Source: Myxococcales bacterium
Lineage (GTDB): Bacteria; Myxococcota_A; Polyangia; Nannocystales; Nannocystaceae
Direction of reading: 5' to 3'
NCBI GenBank assembly: GCA_020633295.1
Contig: JACKDW010000004.1
Span: 310,001 to 374,000 of the forward strand
DNA: 64,000 nucleotides
The stretch's first letter is position 1; each line of letters opens with the position of its first letter. Positions 8,932-18,840 of this stretch are shown here, piece after piece. The notes under the pieces are model-generated. The model did no database searches, was not told the origin of the DNA, and was given only the letters and a program-made list of their open reading frames with translations. The translations under genes were made by a program, and so were the position numbers.

Positions 8932-9387
8932 CTACCGCGACGCGAGCGCGTCGAGCAGCGTCTCCCACGCCAGCGTCGCGCAGCGCAGGCGCGCCGGGAA
9001 CGCGCGCACGCCGAGCAGCGGCGCGAGCGGCTCGTCGCCCGCGCCGGGCGGCGCGTCGCCGCGCAGCAGCGCGTCGAGTCGCGCCGCGAGCTGGCGCGCC
9101 TCGTCGACGGCGCGACCGGCGATGACCTCGGTGAGGATCGAGCCCGACGCCCGCGCGATCGCGCAGCCGCGCGCGGTGAAGCCCGCCGCGCGCACGCGAT
9201 CGTCCTCGACGCGCAGCTGGATCGTGATCCGGTCGCCGCACAGCGGGTTGATCCCGCGGGCCTCGTGGCTGCAGGGCGCGAGCGGGCCGTGGTTGCGCGG
9301 GCGCTTGCTGTGCTCGAGCACCGCCGCCTTGTAGAGCTGCTCCAGCGTCGCCCCCTCGGGCGCCGGCGTCCCTGCCTGATCGGTCAC
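8932..9387 (-). CDS. sufU: SufU-type iron-sulfur cluster assembly protein
   Basis: The 151-residue protein resembles SufU/NifU-N proteins. It has cluster- or zinc-site cysteines in NPLCGDRI, in ARGCAIARASGSILTE and in RLRCATLAWETL, and the extra segment between the second and third cysteines that marks SufU rather than IscU. SufU accepts persulfide sulfur from SufS. The start is a GTG overlapping the stop of sufS (GTGA), indicating translational coupling. sufB, sufC and sufD are not in this window. Confidence 0.88.
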   Translation of the reverse strand: MTDQAGTPAPEGATLEQLYKAAVLEHSKRPRNHGPLAPCSHEARGINPLCGDRITIQLRVEDDRVRAAGFTARGCAIARASGSILTEVIAGRAVDEARQLAARLDALLRGDAPPGAGDEPLAPLLGVRAFPARLRCATLAWETLLDALASR

Positions 9388-10643
9388 GTGAACATCTCCC
9401 GCGCGCGCGCGAGCCCCCGCGCGAGGCGCTCGAGCTCGTCGTCGGTGTTGTAGACCGCGAGCGACGCGCGCACGGTCGCGCTCAGCCCGAGCCGGCGCAG
9501 CAGCGGCTGCGTGCAGTGATGGCCGGTGCGCACCGCGACGCCCTCGTGGTCGAGCACGGTGCCGACGTCGTGCGGGTGCACGCCCTCGAGCACCAGCGAG
9601 AGGATCGGCGCGCTCGCGTCGACGTCGACGGCGCGCTGGGGCCCGACGAGGCGCACCCCCTCGAGCTCGGCGAGCCGGGCGCGCGCGCGCGCGAGCAGCC
9701 CGCGCTCGTGGGCGGCGAGGGCCGCGAGACCTGTCCGCTCGATCCAGTCGATCGCGGCGCCGAGGCCGATCGCGCCGGCGATGTTGGGCGTGCCGGCTTC
9801 GAACTTGTAGGGCAGCGCGTTGTAGGTCGCGCGCTCGAGCTCGACGTCGAGGATCATCTCGCCGCCGCCCTGCCACGGCGGGGTGGCCTCGAGCAGCGCG
9901 CGGCGCCCGTAGAGCGCGCCGACGCCGGTCGGCCCGTAGAGCTTGTGGCCCGAGAGCGCGTAGAAGTCACAGCCGAGCGCCTGCACGTCGACGGGCCCGT
10001 GGGCGACGGCCTGGGCGCCGTCGACCACGACCACCGCGCCCGCGCCGTGGGCGACGCGGCAGATCGCCGCGATGTCGTTGGTGAAGCCGAGGCTGTTGGA
10101 CGCGTGCGTGACCGCGACGACGCGCGCCCGGGGTGCGCGCGCGAGCGCGAGCTCGAGGCCCGCGAGCTCCAGGCGACCGTCGTCCTCGACCCGCCACGGC
10201 ACGAGCTGGGCGCCGACGCGCGCGCACAGCAGCTGCCAGGGCACGAGGTTCGAGTGGTGCTCCATCTCGGAGACGATGACCTGGTCTTCGGGACCGACGT
10301 GGGCGCCGCCGTAGGCCGACGCGACGAGGTTGAGCGCCGAGGTCGCCCCGTGCGTGAAGATGATCTCCTCCCGCGCGGCGGCGCCGAGGAACGCCCGCAC
10401 GCGCTCGCGCGCGTGTTCGAAGGCCGCGGTCGCGCGCGCGCTCGGGGTGTGCACGCCGCGGTGGACGTTGGCGCACGCGCCCCCGTACACGCCCTCGATG
10501 GCCTCGAGCACCGCTGCGGGCTTCTGCGCCGTGGAGGCGCTGTCGAGGTAGGCGAGCGGCCGCCCGTGCACGGTCGTCTGCAGCCCGGGGAATTGCGCCC
10601 GCAGCGCCTCGACATCGAAGGTCCGCGCCGCGCCTGCCTTCAC
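9384..10643 (-). CDS. sufS: Cysteine desulfurase SufS
   Basis: The 419-residue protein is a PLP enzyme of the NifS class II/SufS group. The PLP lysine lies in ALSGHKLYGPTGVGALYG, the PLP contacts in VVVVDGAQAVAHGPVDVQ, and the active-site cysteine in AVRTGHHCTQPLLRRLG. It releases sulfur from cysteine and passes it to SufU, encoded immediately downstream. It reads divergently from xdhC, with 77 bp between the two starts. Confidence 0.93.
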   Translation of the reverse strand: MKAGAARTFDVEALRAQFPGLQTTVHGRPLAYLDSASTAQKPAAVLEAIEGVYGGACANVHRGVHTPSARATAAFEHARERVRAFLGAAAREEIIFTHGATSALNLVASAYGGAHVGPEDQVIVSEMEHHSNLVPWQLLCARVGAQLVPWRVEDDGRLELAGLELALARAPRARVVAVTHASNSLGFTNDIAAICRVAHGAGAVVVVDGAQAVAHGPVDVQALGCDFYALSGHKLYGPTGVGALYGRRALLEATPPWQGGGEMILDVELERATYNALPYKFEAGTPNIAGAIGLGAAIDWIERTGLAALAAHERGLLARARARLAELEGVRLVGPQRAVDVDASAPILSLVLEGVHPHDVGTVLDHEGVAVRTGHHCTQPLLRRLGLSATVRASLAVYNTDDELERLARGLARAREMFT

Positions 10644-10720
10644 GCGCGCAACGCTACCACGGGCGGCCTCGCGGCGTGCGGGCGCGCCGGCGACGGGGCC
10701 CCGTGGTATCTCCGATCGGT

Positions 10721-11788
10721 ATGCACACGCCCGACGAGCCCCGGCGCGCAGGCCTCGACGACCACGACGACGCGCTCGGCCAGGCCGTACGCTGGCGCCG
10801 CGCGGGGCGAGACGTCGCGCTCGCCACGGTCGTGGCGACCTGGGGCTCCTCGCCCAGACCCGCCGGCAGCCAGCTGGCGATCCGCGACGACGGCCTGTTC
10901 CTCGGCTCCGTCTCCGGCGGCTGCGTCGAGGGCCGCGTCATCGAGGTGGCGACGGAGATGCTGCGCGCCGCCGCCGGGGGTCAGCCCGCGCCGCCGCGCG
11001 TGCTCGAGTTCGGCGTCGCCAACGAGGAGGCCTGGGACGTCGGCCTCGCCTGCGGCGGCACGGTGCGGATCTTCGTCGAGCGTGTCACCGACGCGCTGCT
11101 GCGCGAGCTCGACGCGCTGCTGCGCGCGCGCGAGGAGAAGCGCGCGCTCGTGGTCGTGACCGAGCTCGCGACCGGCGCGCGGCGCCTCCTCGACCCGGGC
11201 TCGCCCGACGGGGCGCGCGACGACGAGCTGGGCGAGCTGGACCGCGCCGCCCGCAGCGATCGCGCGGCGCTGCTCCCGGGCGACGGCGACGACCCCGGTC
11301 GCTTTCTGCACCCCCACAGCCCGCCGCTGCGCCTGCTGATCGTCGGCGCGGTGCACGTCTCGGCGCCGCTGATCACCATCGCGCGCCTGGCCGGCTACGA
11401 GGTGACGCTCATCGACCCGCGCCCCGCGTTCGCGAGCCCGCGGCGCTTCCCCGGCGTGCGCTGCGAGAGCGCCTGGCCCGACGAGCTGCTGCCGACGCTC
11501 GCGCCCGACGTCCGCACCGCGATCGTCACGCTGACGCACGACCCGAAGATCGACGACCCCGCGCTGATCGAGGCGCTGCGCTCGCCCGCGTTCTACATCG
11601 GCGCGCTCGGCAGCCGGAAGACCCACGCGGCCCGGCGCGTGCGGCTCGCGGAGGAGGGCTTCGACGACGCCGCGCTCGCGCGGATCCACGGCCCGATCGG
11701 GCTCCCGCTCGGCGGGCGCGCGCCGGCCGAGATCGCGATCTCGATCATGGCGGAGCTGACCCAGGTGCTGCGGAGCGCGCCCGCGTGA
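10721..11788 (+). CDS. xdhC: XdhC/CoxI family protein, full length
   Basis: The 355-residue protein has both halves of the XdhC family. The N-terminal CoxI-like part includes VVATWGSSPRPAGSQLAI and SVSGGCVEGRVIE, and the C-terminal Rossmann part includes LLIVGAVHVSAPL, YIGALGSRKTHAAR and the terminal GPIGLPLGGRAPAEIAISI. The family assists maturation of molybdenum hydroxylases. The frame extends upstream, but similarity starts at the ATG at 10721. It is coupled (GTGA overlap at 11785-11788) to a MocA-like gene, a usual partner in molybdenum cofactor modification. Confidence 0.88.
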   Translation: MHTPDEPRRAGLDDHDDALGQAVRWRRAGRDVALATVVATWGSSPRPAGSQLAIRDDGLFLGSVSGGCVEGRVIEVATEMLRAAAGGQPAPPRVLEFGVANEEAWDVGLACGGTVRIFVERVTDALLRELDALLRAREEKRALVVVTELATGARRLLDPGSPDGARDDELGELDRAARSDRAALLPGDGDDPGRFLHPHSPPLRLLIVGAVHVSAPLITIARLAGYEVTLIDPRPAFASPRRFPGVRCESAWPDELLPTLAPDVRTAIVTLTHDPKIDDPALIEALRSPAFYIGALGSRKTHAARRVRLAEEGFDDAALARIHGPIGLPLGGRAPAEIAISIMAELTQVLRSAPA

Positions 11789-12410
11789 GCGCGGGGCTGC
11801 TCGCGCTCGTGCTCGCGGCCGGCTCGTCGCGGCGCATGGGCCCGCGCAACAAGCTGCTGCTGCCGGTCGACGGGGCGCCGATGGTCGCGCGGGTCGTCGA
11901 CGCGCTGCTCGCGAGCCGCGCGTTCGAACATGTCGATACGGACAGCGAGCGCGCGCCGAGGATCCTCGTCGTCACGGGGCACGAGCCCGCCGCGGTGCGG
12001 GCCGCGCTCGCCGGCCGCCCCGTCGCGTTCGAGCACAACCCGGGGCACCTCGAGGGGCTCGGCCGCTCGCTCGCGATCGGGGCCGCGGCCGCGCGCGCGC
12101 GACCCCCGCGGGCCTGCTCGTCGCGCTCGCCGACATGCCGTGGCTGCGGCCCGCGACGGTCGACGCGCTTTCGGCCGCGCGCTCGCGCCCGACGGCGGAC
12201 CTGCAGATCATCGCGCCGCGCCACCGCGCCGCCGCCGCGGCAACCCGGTGCTGTGGAGCCGCGAGTTCCTCCCCAGCGCTCGAGACCATGTCTGGAGATA
12301 CAGGCGCGCGCGCGCTGCTGCGCGCGCGCCCGGACGCGCTGCGGCTCGTCGACGTCGACGACTCTGGGGTGCTGCGCGACGTCGACACGCCGGCGGCGCT
12401 GCCCCCGTGA
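11785..12410 (+). pseudogene. MocA/MobA-like nucleotidyltransferase with three apparent frameshifts
   Basis: The start encodes the NTP-transferase signature LVLAAGSSRRMGPRNKLLLP, which fits molybdenum cofactor cytidylyl- or guanylyltransferases. Continuity is then lost. LLVALADMPWLRPATVDAL resumes in another frame after a GC run near 12091-12106, GNPVLWSREFLP lies in a third frame near 12240-12270, and SGDTGARALL with the conserved ending lies in the second frame again. The shifts fall in low-complexity GC or C runs, so sequencing error is as likely as real decay. The stretch encoding EHVDTDSERAP near 11925-11957 looks like an insertion in the fold and contains an exact TGTC-N6-GACA dyad. Confidence 0.75.
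11931..11944. other. Exact TGTC-N6-GACA dyad inside the MocA-like gene
   Basis: The site is TGTCGATACGGACA. It lies in coding sequence, in a region of the protein that looks inserted relative to the family. It may be a chance match or a regulatory or chromosomal site. Confidence 0.25.
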
Positions 12411-12413
12411 GCG

Positions 12414-13019
12414 TCAGGCGCCGTACTTCTCGACGAGGCGCGCGGAGATCGGCTTGACGACCGCGCGCAGCGTCTCGAACACGCCCACGCCGCGCGTCGC
12501 GACGGCGGAGAACGACGGGCGCTCGCCCGGGTTCAGCGACGGCTCGAGCTGCTTGGGGCGGAACACGCCGCGCGCGTCCTGCTTGTTGTACTGCACCGCG
12601 AACGCGACCTTCGCGAGCTTCAGCCCCATGCGCGCGAGCTGGGTCTCGAGGGCGGAGCGCGACGTAAGGTTCGCGTCGTAGCGGTGCGCCTGGGAGTCGA
12701 CGACGAACACGACCCCGTCGACCCCGCGCAGGATCAGCTTCTGGGTGCGCTCGAAGGTCGTCGTGCCGGTCGGCGCGAACAGGTGTACGCGAACGCGGAA
12801 GCCCGCGACCGTGGGCAGGGTCTGCGGCGTGAAGTGGAAGAACATCGCGCGCTCCCACATCGTCGCGAGCGTGACGATCTTGGAGCGCGAGGTCGGGCGC
12901 GTCTTGCTGTGGATGTACTTGAGGTTCGTGCACCGCCCGCTGCGCCCCGCGCCCCAGTAGACGATCTTCACGTTGACCTCGCGCCGCGCGTCGTCGAAGT
13001 ACATGACCCCCGGGCCCAT
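12414..13019 (-). CDS. MglA-family small GTPase homologue with degenerate nucleotide-binding motifs
   Basis: About 200 residues align throughout with MglA-like proteins (REVNVKIVYWGAGRSG, TNLKYIHSKTRP, KLILRGVDGVVFVVDSQ, AVQYNKQD). The active motifs are altered. The P-loop reads GAGRSGRCTN, where the family has GxGxxGKTTN, so the catalytic lysine is arginine. The switch 1 segment reads LATMWERAMFFHF and lacks the usual Asp/Thr. The PGQ motif is replaced by PTGT. Only the NKxD base-specificity motif remains. The start may be ATG 13019 or ATG 13004. It lies 73 bp downstream of the ceramidase gene on the same strand. Confidence 0.8.
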   Translation of the reverse strand: MGPGVMYFDDARREVNVKIVYWGAGRSGRCTNLKYIHSKTRPTSRSKIVTLATMWERAMFFHFTPQTLPTVAGFRVRVHLFAPTGTTTFERTQKLILRGVDGVVFVVDSQAHRYDANLTSRSALETQLARMGLKLAKVAFAVQYNKQDARGVFRPKQLEPSLNPGERPSFSAVATRGVGVFETLRAVVKPISARLVEKYGA

Positions 13020-13092
13020 GATACGCGCTACGCCGACGCGCGCCCGCGCCGCGCCCGCGCGGCGCCAGGCCGCCGGGCGATAGCGCCCGCGC

Positions 13093-14889
13093 TCAGGCGC
13101 CGCGCGACGCGGCGTGGGCCCGCCGGGCGAGCCGCGCGGACTTTCTGCGGTTGGCGGCGAACGGCCCGTCGTGGACGCGGCGCTCGAGCTCGTCACCCGA
13201 GAAGCGCCACGGCCGAGGCTCGGCGGCCGGCTCGCGCGTCTCCGCCGGCGCGGCGAGCCGGCGAGCCAGCGCCCGCAGCTCCGTGCGGTAGGCCGCGAGC
13301 GTCCACTGGCCGAACACGGTGTGGCTGCCCTCGTAGCGCTGGTGCTGGTACTCCTCGCGCGTACAGATGTAGCCGGAGTACGCGTTCGCGTAGGTCGTGA
13401 GCAGCACGCGCGTGACGCCGCGCGGGCGCAGCTCCTCGAGCACGGTCGCGCGCACGCGCCGACCCGCGACCGTCGTCAGCTCGCCGGGGATCGCCACGAT
13501 CGCCAGCTCGCCGATGACGAAGATCTGCAGCGGGAGGATCTGCGGGGTCCAGGGCGCGTCGTCGAGGCCCCCGGTCCGGTGGTGGCGCTTGAAGGTCGCC
13601 AGCGTCGGATCGACGAAGCCCGGGATCGGCACGCCGCTGATGTTGCGGGTCCCGAGCAGGCGGCGCTCGCCGGTCTCGATGACGATGCTCTTGGGGCCCT
13701 GGCTGCGGTACTTCTGGCGCACCGCCGCGCGCCGCTCGGGTGACTGCAGCACCGCGCGCGCGCGCTCGAAGGCGCGCACGCTCCACGACGCCGCCTTGGC
13801 GAGCAGCGCGACCGGCGTGGGCATGCCCGGCCCCTCGCGGGTGCCGGCGAGCATCTCGACGCCGACGCACGCCGGGCTCGTGCGCGCGTCCTCCTCCCCG
13901 CCGGCGAGGTCCGGGTCGCAGCGCACGTCGCGAAAGTCGACGTAGGTCAGCGCGCAGTCGAGCTCGCTCGCCTGCGCGGGCGCCTCGGCCGCGCGCTCGA
14001 GCAGCGCGCCCGCGAGCTCGGCCTGGCGCTCGCCGTGCCAGCGCGCGCTGTCGCGGTCGTCCTCGAACTTCCCCCGCGTCCACCGCTTCTTGCGGTCGTA
14101 CACGTAGTTCGGCGTCACGTCGCCGGCGGTCGCCTGCGCGAAGGCGCAGGTGAACTCGTCGTCGCCCAGGACCCCGCGCACGCGCGACTCGATCGCGTCG
14201 GCGGCGTAGCCCTTGTTGTCCCAGTTGATCAGGTGGTTGTCGTTGGACAGGCTCGTGGCGTGCACGCCGAACCAGGTGATCGCGCCGAGCGCCTGGCCGC
14301 GCTCGTCGTCGACGCGCACGAGCTCCATGGTCCGGTCCACCGCGAGGTGCCAGTCGCTCGCGGGCAGCGGCGCCACGTCCTCGTTGGAGTTGTAGGCGGC
14401 GAGCGAGCGGTTGAACGCGATCTCGAGCTCCGGCGGGAACTCGCCCGCGGCGTATCGGAGCGCGGCCGGGCGCGCGCGCGCGGCCGCGCCCGTGATCGCC
14501 TCGACGATCGCCTCGACGATCGCGTCGCAGACCTCCGGCACGTAGCCCGGGATCGTGAAGTTGTAGAACGCGTAGTGCGAGTAGCCGCCCGGCCCGCTGT
14601 GCGTGTGCTGGGCGCAGAGCATGATCGAGGCGTCGTCGAGCCCGAGCTCGGGGTGGTCTCGCTGCAGCCGCGCGACCACGCCCCGCTTGATCGAGACGCT
14701 GACGAAGCAGATCTCGCAGCAGACGAACGCGAGCGCGCGCCCCCGCTCGCGCTCGCGGAACACGAACGCGCGCGCGTGCAACGGCGTGTCGACGCCGTCG
14801 GCGAAGTTGAAGTGCATCCCGTACCCCATCATGCCCGCGCCCTTCCGGAACGCGGCGATGGTTGCCTTGGCGACGCCGATCTCGAGCAT
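13093..14889 (-). CDS. Neutral/alkaline non-lysosomal ceramidase family protein
   Basis: The 598-residue protein carries family landmarks: GAGMMGYGMHF at the N-terminus, the zinc-site segment CAQHTHSGPGGYSHY, the metal histidine in WFGVHATSLSNDNHLINWDN, and the C-terminal YANAYSGYICTREEYQHQRYEG. Neutral ceramidases hydrolyse the amide bond of ceramide. Unlike most secreted bacterial members it begins directly at the catalytic domain with no signal peptide, so it may be cytoplasmic or exported by another route. The start is ATG 14889, divergent from the vWA lipoprotein gene. Confidence 0.85.
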   Translation of the reverse strand: MLEIGVAKATIAAFRKGAGMMGYGMHFNFADGVDTPLHARAFVFRERERGRALAFVCCEICFVSVSIKRGVVARLQRDHPELGLDDASIMLCAQHTHSGPGGYSHYAFYNFTIPGYVPEVCDAIVEAIVEAITGAAARARPAALRYAAGEFPPELEIAFNRSLAAYNSNEDVAPLPASDWHLAVDRTMELVRVDDERGQALGAITWFGVHATSLSNDNHLINWDNKGYAADAIESRVRGVLGDDEFTCAFAQATAGDVTPNYVYDRKKRWTRGKFEDDRDSARWHGERQAELAGALLERAAEAPAQASELDCALTYVDFRDVRCDPDLAGGEEDARTSPACVGVEMLAGTREGPGMPTPVALLAKAASWSVRAFERARAVLQSPERRAAVRQKYRSQGPKSIVIETGERRLLGTRNISGVPIPGFVDPTLATFKRHHRTGGLDDAPWTPQILPLQIFVIGELAIVAIPGELTTVAGRRVRATVLEELRPRGVTRVLLTTYANAYSGYICTREEYQHQRYEGSHTVFGQWTLAAYRTELRALARRLAAPAETREPAAEPRPWRFSGDELERRVHDGPFAANRRKSARLARRAHAASRGA

Positions 14890-15104
14890 CGCGCCCAGTG
14901 TACCGGTTGCCAGCGCGGCGTGAACCGGCCGCGGGGTCGCGCCGGGCGAACGCCGTCAGGGGGGCGGGCCGACGCGCGCTCCGAGCCCGCGCGCGCCCCC
15001 GCAGCCGCGCGCGCCCCCGTGAAACCCAGCGCGCCCCCTCGTCGTCGTATCGTGGGGAGGCGACGCCGCGAGCCGCTCGCGCGTTCGGTCAGGTGACAGG
15101 GACC

Positions 15105-18100
15105 ATGACTCGGGGGACATCGCCGGGAGGCTCGCGCAGCGGCGCGCGGAGAACATCCCCGCGAACGTCCACGAGGACGTCGCGGCTCGTGTTCCTCGCG
15201 CTCGCGCTCGCGCTCGGCTCGGCTTGCGCGAGCGACGCTGACGACGGGGACGAGACGACGCCGCCGGACAGCGTCGCGGCCCCCACGGAGACCCTCGAAG
15301 CGCCCGCGCGGCTGCGGTCGAGCCGCGGCGACGCGCTCACCCCCGCGCGGATCGAGCTGCGCGCGTACCTCGAGGGCCCGACCGCGCTCACCGAGCTGCA
15401 CCTCGACTTCGTCAACGACGCCGCGCACCCGCTCGAAGGGACGCTCGAGCTGGAGCTGCCCGACGACGCGGCGGTCGTCCGCGTCTCCTTCGAGCTCGCG
15501 GGCGTCTCGCGCGAGGGCGAGCTCGTCTCGCGCGCGGCCGACGACGTGCTCGACCTCTCCCGACGCGCGGCGCCCGACGTCGGACGAGAGCCGACGCGGC
15601 GCGTCGCCGCGCCGACCCGCGCGAGCTTCCAGACGCGCGTGCCGAGGATCCCGGCGCGCGCGCGCGCGCGCGTGCTCGTCGCCTACGCCCAGGCCTTCGA
15701 CGACCCGGCGGCGCCCTACGTCACGCCGCTGCGCGAGCTCGACGCGGTCCCCTGGTCCCACGAGATCACGATCGCGGGCCCGGGCGCGTCGCCGATCACC
15801 CTGCGCGAGGACGGGATCCCGCCGGCGCGGATCGAGCGATCCGACGACGCCAGCGTCGCGCTCGCGCGCGACGAGCTGCTGCTGACGCGCGTGCGCGTCC
15901 CCGAGGAGCTCGACCGCGGGCCCGCGGCGCTCGACGGCCTCACGATCGCGCTCGACACCAGCGCGTCGCAGGCCGCCCAGCTCGCCGCGAGCGTGGCGCG
16001 CGTCGTCTCGCTGGTCGAGGCGCTCGCGTCCGAGACGGGGCGCGACCTCCCAGTCCGGCTCATCGCGTTCGACCAGTCCGCCGAGCTCGTGTTCGAAGGC
16101 CCCGCGCGCGCGCTCGCCGGCGCCGCGCCGCGGCTCCTCGAGCGAGATGGCCTCGGGGCCACCTCACTCGCGTCGCTGATCGCGGCGCTCGCGGACGTCA
16201 GCGCGCGCCCGCGGCTGCTGCTCGTCACCGACGCGCGCGACACCGTCGGCGGCCCGCACCTCCCCGCCCTGCGCGCGCTCGGGCTCGAGCGCGTCGACGT
16301 GCTGTGGACGGCGCCCGGAGACGCGCGCTCGCCCGCGCGCTCGCTGGTCGCGACCGGCCGCGAGCGCGGGCTCGTGCTCGACGCGAGCAGGCCCGACGCC
16401 GAGCTCGCGGCCGCGCTGCTGCGCCGGGAGCCGCGACGCGCGCGCGTGATCGTCGAGGGCGCCGAGTGGGTGTGGCCGCGCGAGCTCACCGGTCGCCCGC
16501 CGGGCGCCCACGTCCTCGTGTACGCCCGAAGGCGTCCCGAGCTCGCGCTGCCGAAGATCCCCGGCTTCGACGGCGCGCTCACCCGTCGCTGGCCGATCGA
16601 CCAGGCGGCTACGGTCCGCGTGCTCCGAGTCGACGGCGAGCCGTCCCCGCCGCCGCAGGCCGTCCGCGTCACGCACACGCGCTCGCCCGTGCTCACGACG
16701 CTGTGGGAGACGCGGCGCGTCGCCGCGGCGCTCGACGAGCTCACGCGCGCGCGCGACGACGATGATCGAGGCGCGCGGCGCGAGGCGCTGATCGCCGAGG
16801 CCGTCGCGCGCCGCCTCCCGATCGCCGAGGCTGACTGGGTTTTGCTCGCCAGCGACGTCCTCTACGAGCGCCGCGCCATCGCGCGACACAGTCGCGCCGG
16901 CGTGCTGCGCGTCGCGCCCGAGGGCGTCGAGCTCGTCGTCCGCGACGGGTCGCCCGCGCCCGCGCCCGCGCCCGGCGAGTTCGGCCGCGAGGACGACGGG
17001 CAGCTCACCGGCGTCGTCGTCGACGGGCGCGGCGACCCGCTGCGGCGCGCGCTCGTCGTGATCGAGTGCGCCTGTCTCGAAGAACCAATTGAGGCGCGCA
17101 CCGACGACTACGGGGTCTACCGCGTCCGGCGGCTGCCGCCGGGCGCCTACACGATCCAGGCCGCGTGGCGGCGCGCGAGCGCGTCGCGGGTCGCCCGGCT
17201 CAGCGGGCGCGCCCGCGCCCGCGTCAACTTCCGGCTCGAGCAGGGCGACGGCACCACGCGCGCGCGCGGCCGCGGCTCGACGCGCGGCGCGACGGTCAGC
17301 GCGGATCCGGTGAGCCCGGGCATGGGCCGCGACGCGTCGACGACGAGCCTCGTGCGGGCCGACGCCGCTCGACCCGCGCGCCCGGTCGGCGACGTCCTCG
17401 ATGGCGCGTCGCCCCCTCGACGCGCCGACGATCACGCTCACGCGCGCCCCGCCCGGCTTGAAACAGGAGCTTCGGGACAGGCTCTGGAGCCTGCGCGGCT
17501 GCTACGCGCAGGGCCTCGCGCTCGATCACCGCGGCCGCGGCCGCGTGACCTTCGAGGCGACCGCGGGCGGCGAGCACGTCGACTGGGTCAGCGCCACGGG
17601 GCACGGCTTCTACCAGATGGCGATCCTCGAGTGCATGCAGTCGCGGATCCTCGAGTGGCGCTTCGCGGACGCGTTCACCGGCGAGTTCGACTTCACCGTC
17701 CGCCTCGCCCCGGGGTCCGCCGGCGACCTCCACCGTCGGCTGCGCGCGTCACCGGGTCGCCCGCCCCTCCCGGTGGCCGCGCTCGACGGAGACTACGAGC
17801 GAGTGACGCGTCGGCTGCTCGACCGCGACGACGCGGGCGCGCTCGCCGACGCGCGACGCTGGTGGCGTGCGGCGCCGCGGGACCTGCTGGCCGCGCTCGC
17901 GCTCGGGCAGGCCGCCGAGGCGCGCGGCGAGCTGGAGCTGGCGGGCCGCGCCTACGGCTCGCTCGTCGGCTTCGCGCCCACACGCGACATGGCTGTTCGG
18001 ACCGCTGCAGGGCTACCTCGAGCGCACCGGGAAGCGCGGCCGCGCGCGCCGCCCGCGCGCTCTACCTCGGCGCGCTCGCCCGCGACGGGCGCGACGCCGG

Positions 18101-18771
18101 CGGCAGCCCGCGGACGCGACGCAGCCTCGCGCACACGCGGATCCGCGCCGGCGATCTGCCCGGCGCGCTCGAGCACCCGAGCGCGCGCGCTCGAGGCCAC
18201 GCCGCCCCGCGGAGACGCCCGCGCGCTGCACCAGACGATCACCGAGGAGCTCGCGCTCGTCGCCACCGCCTGGGCCGCCGCCGCGCCCGAGGACCCGCGC
18301 CCCCGCGACGCGCTGCGACGACACGCGCTCGACGCCCGCCCCGCCGCGACCACGCTCGTCGCGCTGACGTGGGAGTCGACGGGCGTCGATCTCGATCTGC
18401 ACATCTGGGACGACGACGATCGCTACGCGTCGTTCCGCGAGCCCTGGCTCGGTCCGCCGCAGGCGCGCGGCGGCTCGTTCCTCGTCTCGGACGACGCCGA
18501 CGGCCGCGGCCCCGAGCTGTTCATCGGCCACGCGACGCCGCGCCTCGACCTCGTCGTGCACGCCTACGCCAAGCCGCCCGACGGCGTCGTGTACGGCGGC
18601 GTCTCGATCCTGCGGCTCGACGCGCGCGCGCGGCTGACGGCCGAGTGGCGACCCTTCGTCATCACGCGCCCGGGCGGCGTCCTCGGCCTCGGGCACATCG
18701 CGCCCAACCCGAGCGCGGGCGCCCACGCCGGCGAAGCAGCGCCCGCGCCCGCCGACCCGGCGACTCGGTGA
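15105..18771 (+). pseudogene. Large lipoprotein: VIT/vWA, carboxypeptidase-regulatory, AgmX C-terminal, TPR and DUF2135-like domains (about four frame changes)
   Basis: The ATG at 15105 gives a lipoprotein signal (LALALALGSACAS). A beta-rich VIT-like region follows, then a vWA-like domain around residues 280-410 (ALDTSASQAAQ resembles a MIDAS start) and a carboxypeptidase-regulatory-like repeat (LTGVVVDGRGDPLRRALVVI). Near 17412-17416, a run of five C, the coding signal moves to another frame encoding an AgmX-type domain (LRGCYAQGLALDHRGRGRV) and then helical TPR-like sequence. Further shifts appear near 17990, 18033-18060 and 18172-18190. The final part (STGVDLDLHIWDDDDRYAS) resembles DUF2135. 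The first frame has no stop at the junction, which argues for one interrupted gene. It may be an error-ridden rather than a dead gene. Confidence 0.7.
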
Positions 18772-18840
18772 ACCCGCCGCGCGCACCCCTGACAATTCGC
18801 GAGGGCCGCGATGTCCTCGCGCCGCCGCGCGACGCTGCGC

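Noticed and set aside
4911..11788. A xanthine dehydrogenase or CO dehydrogenase operon around the XdhC proteins
   Set aside because: No molybdenum hydroxylase subunit is encoded in the window; only accessory proteins are present.
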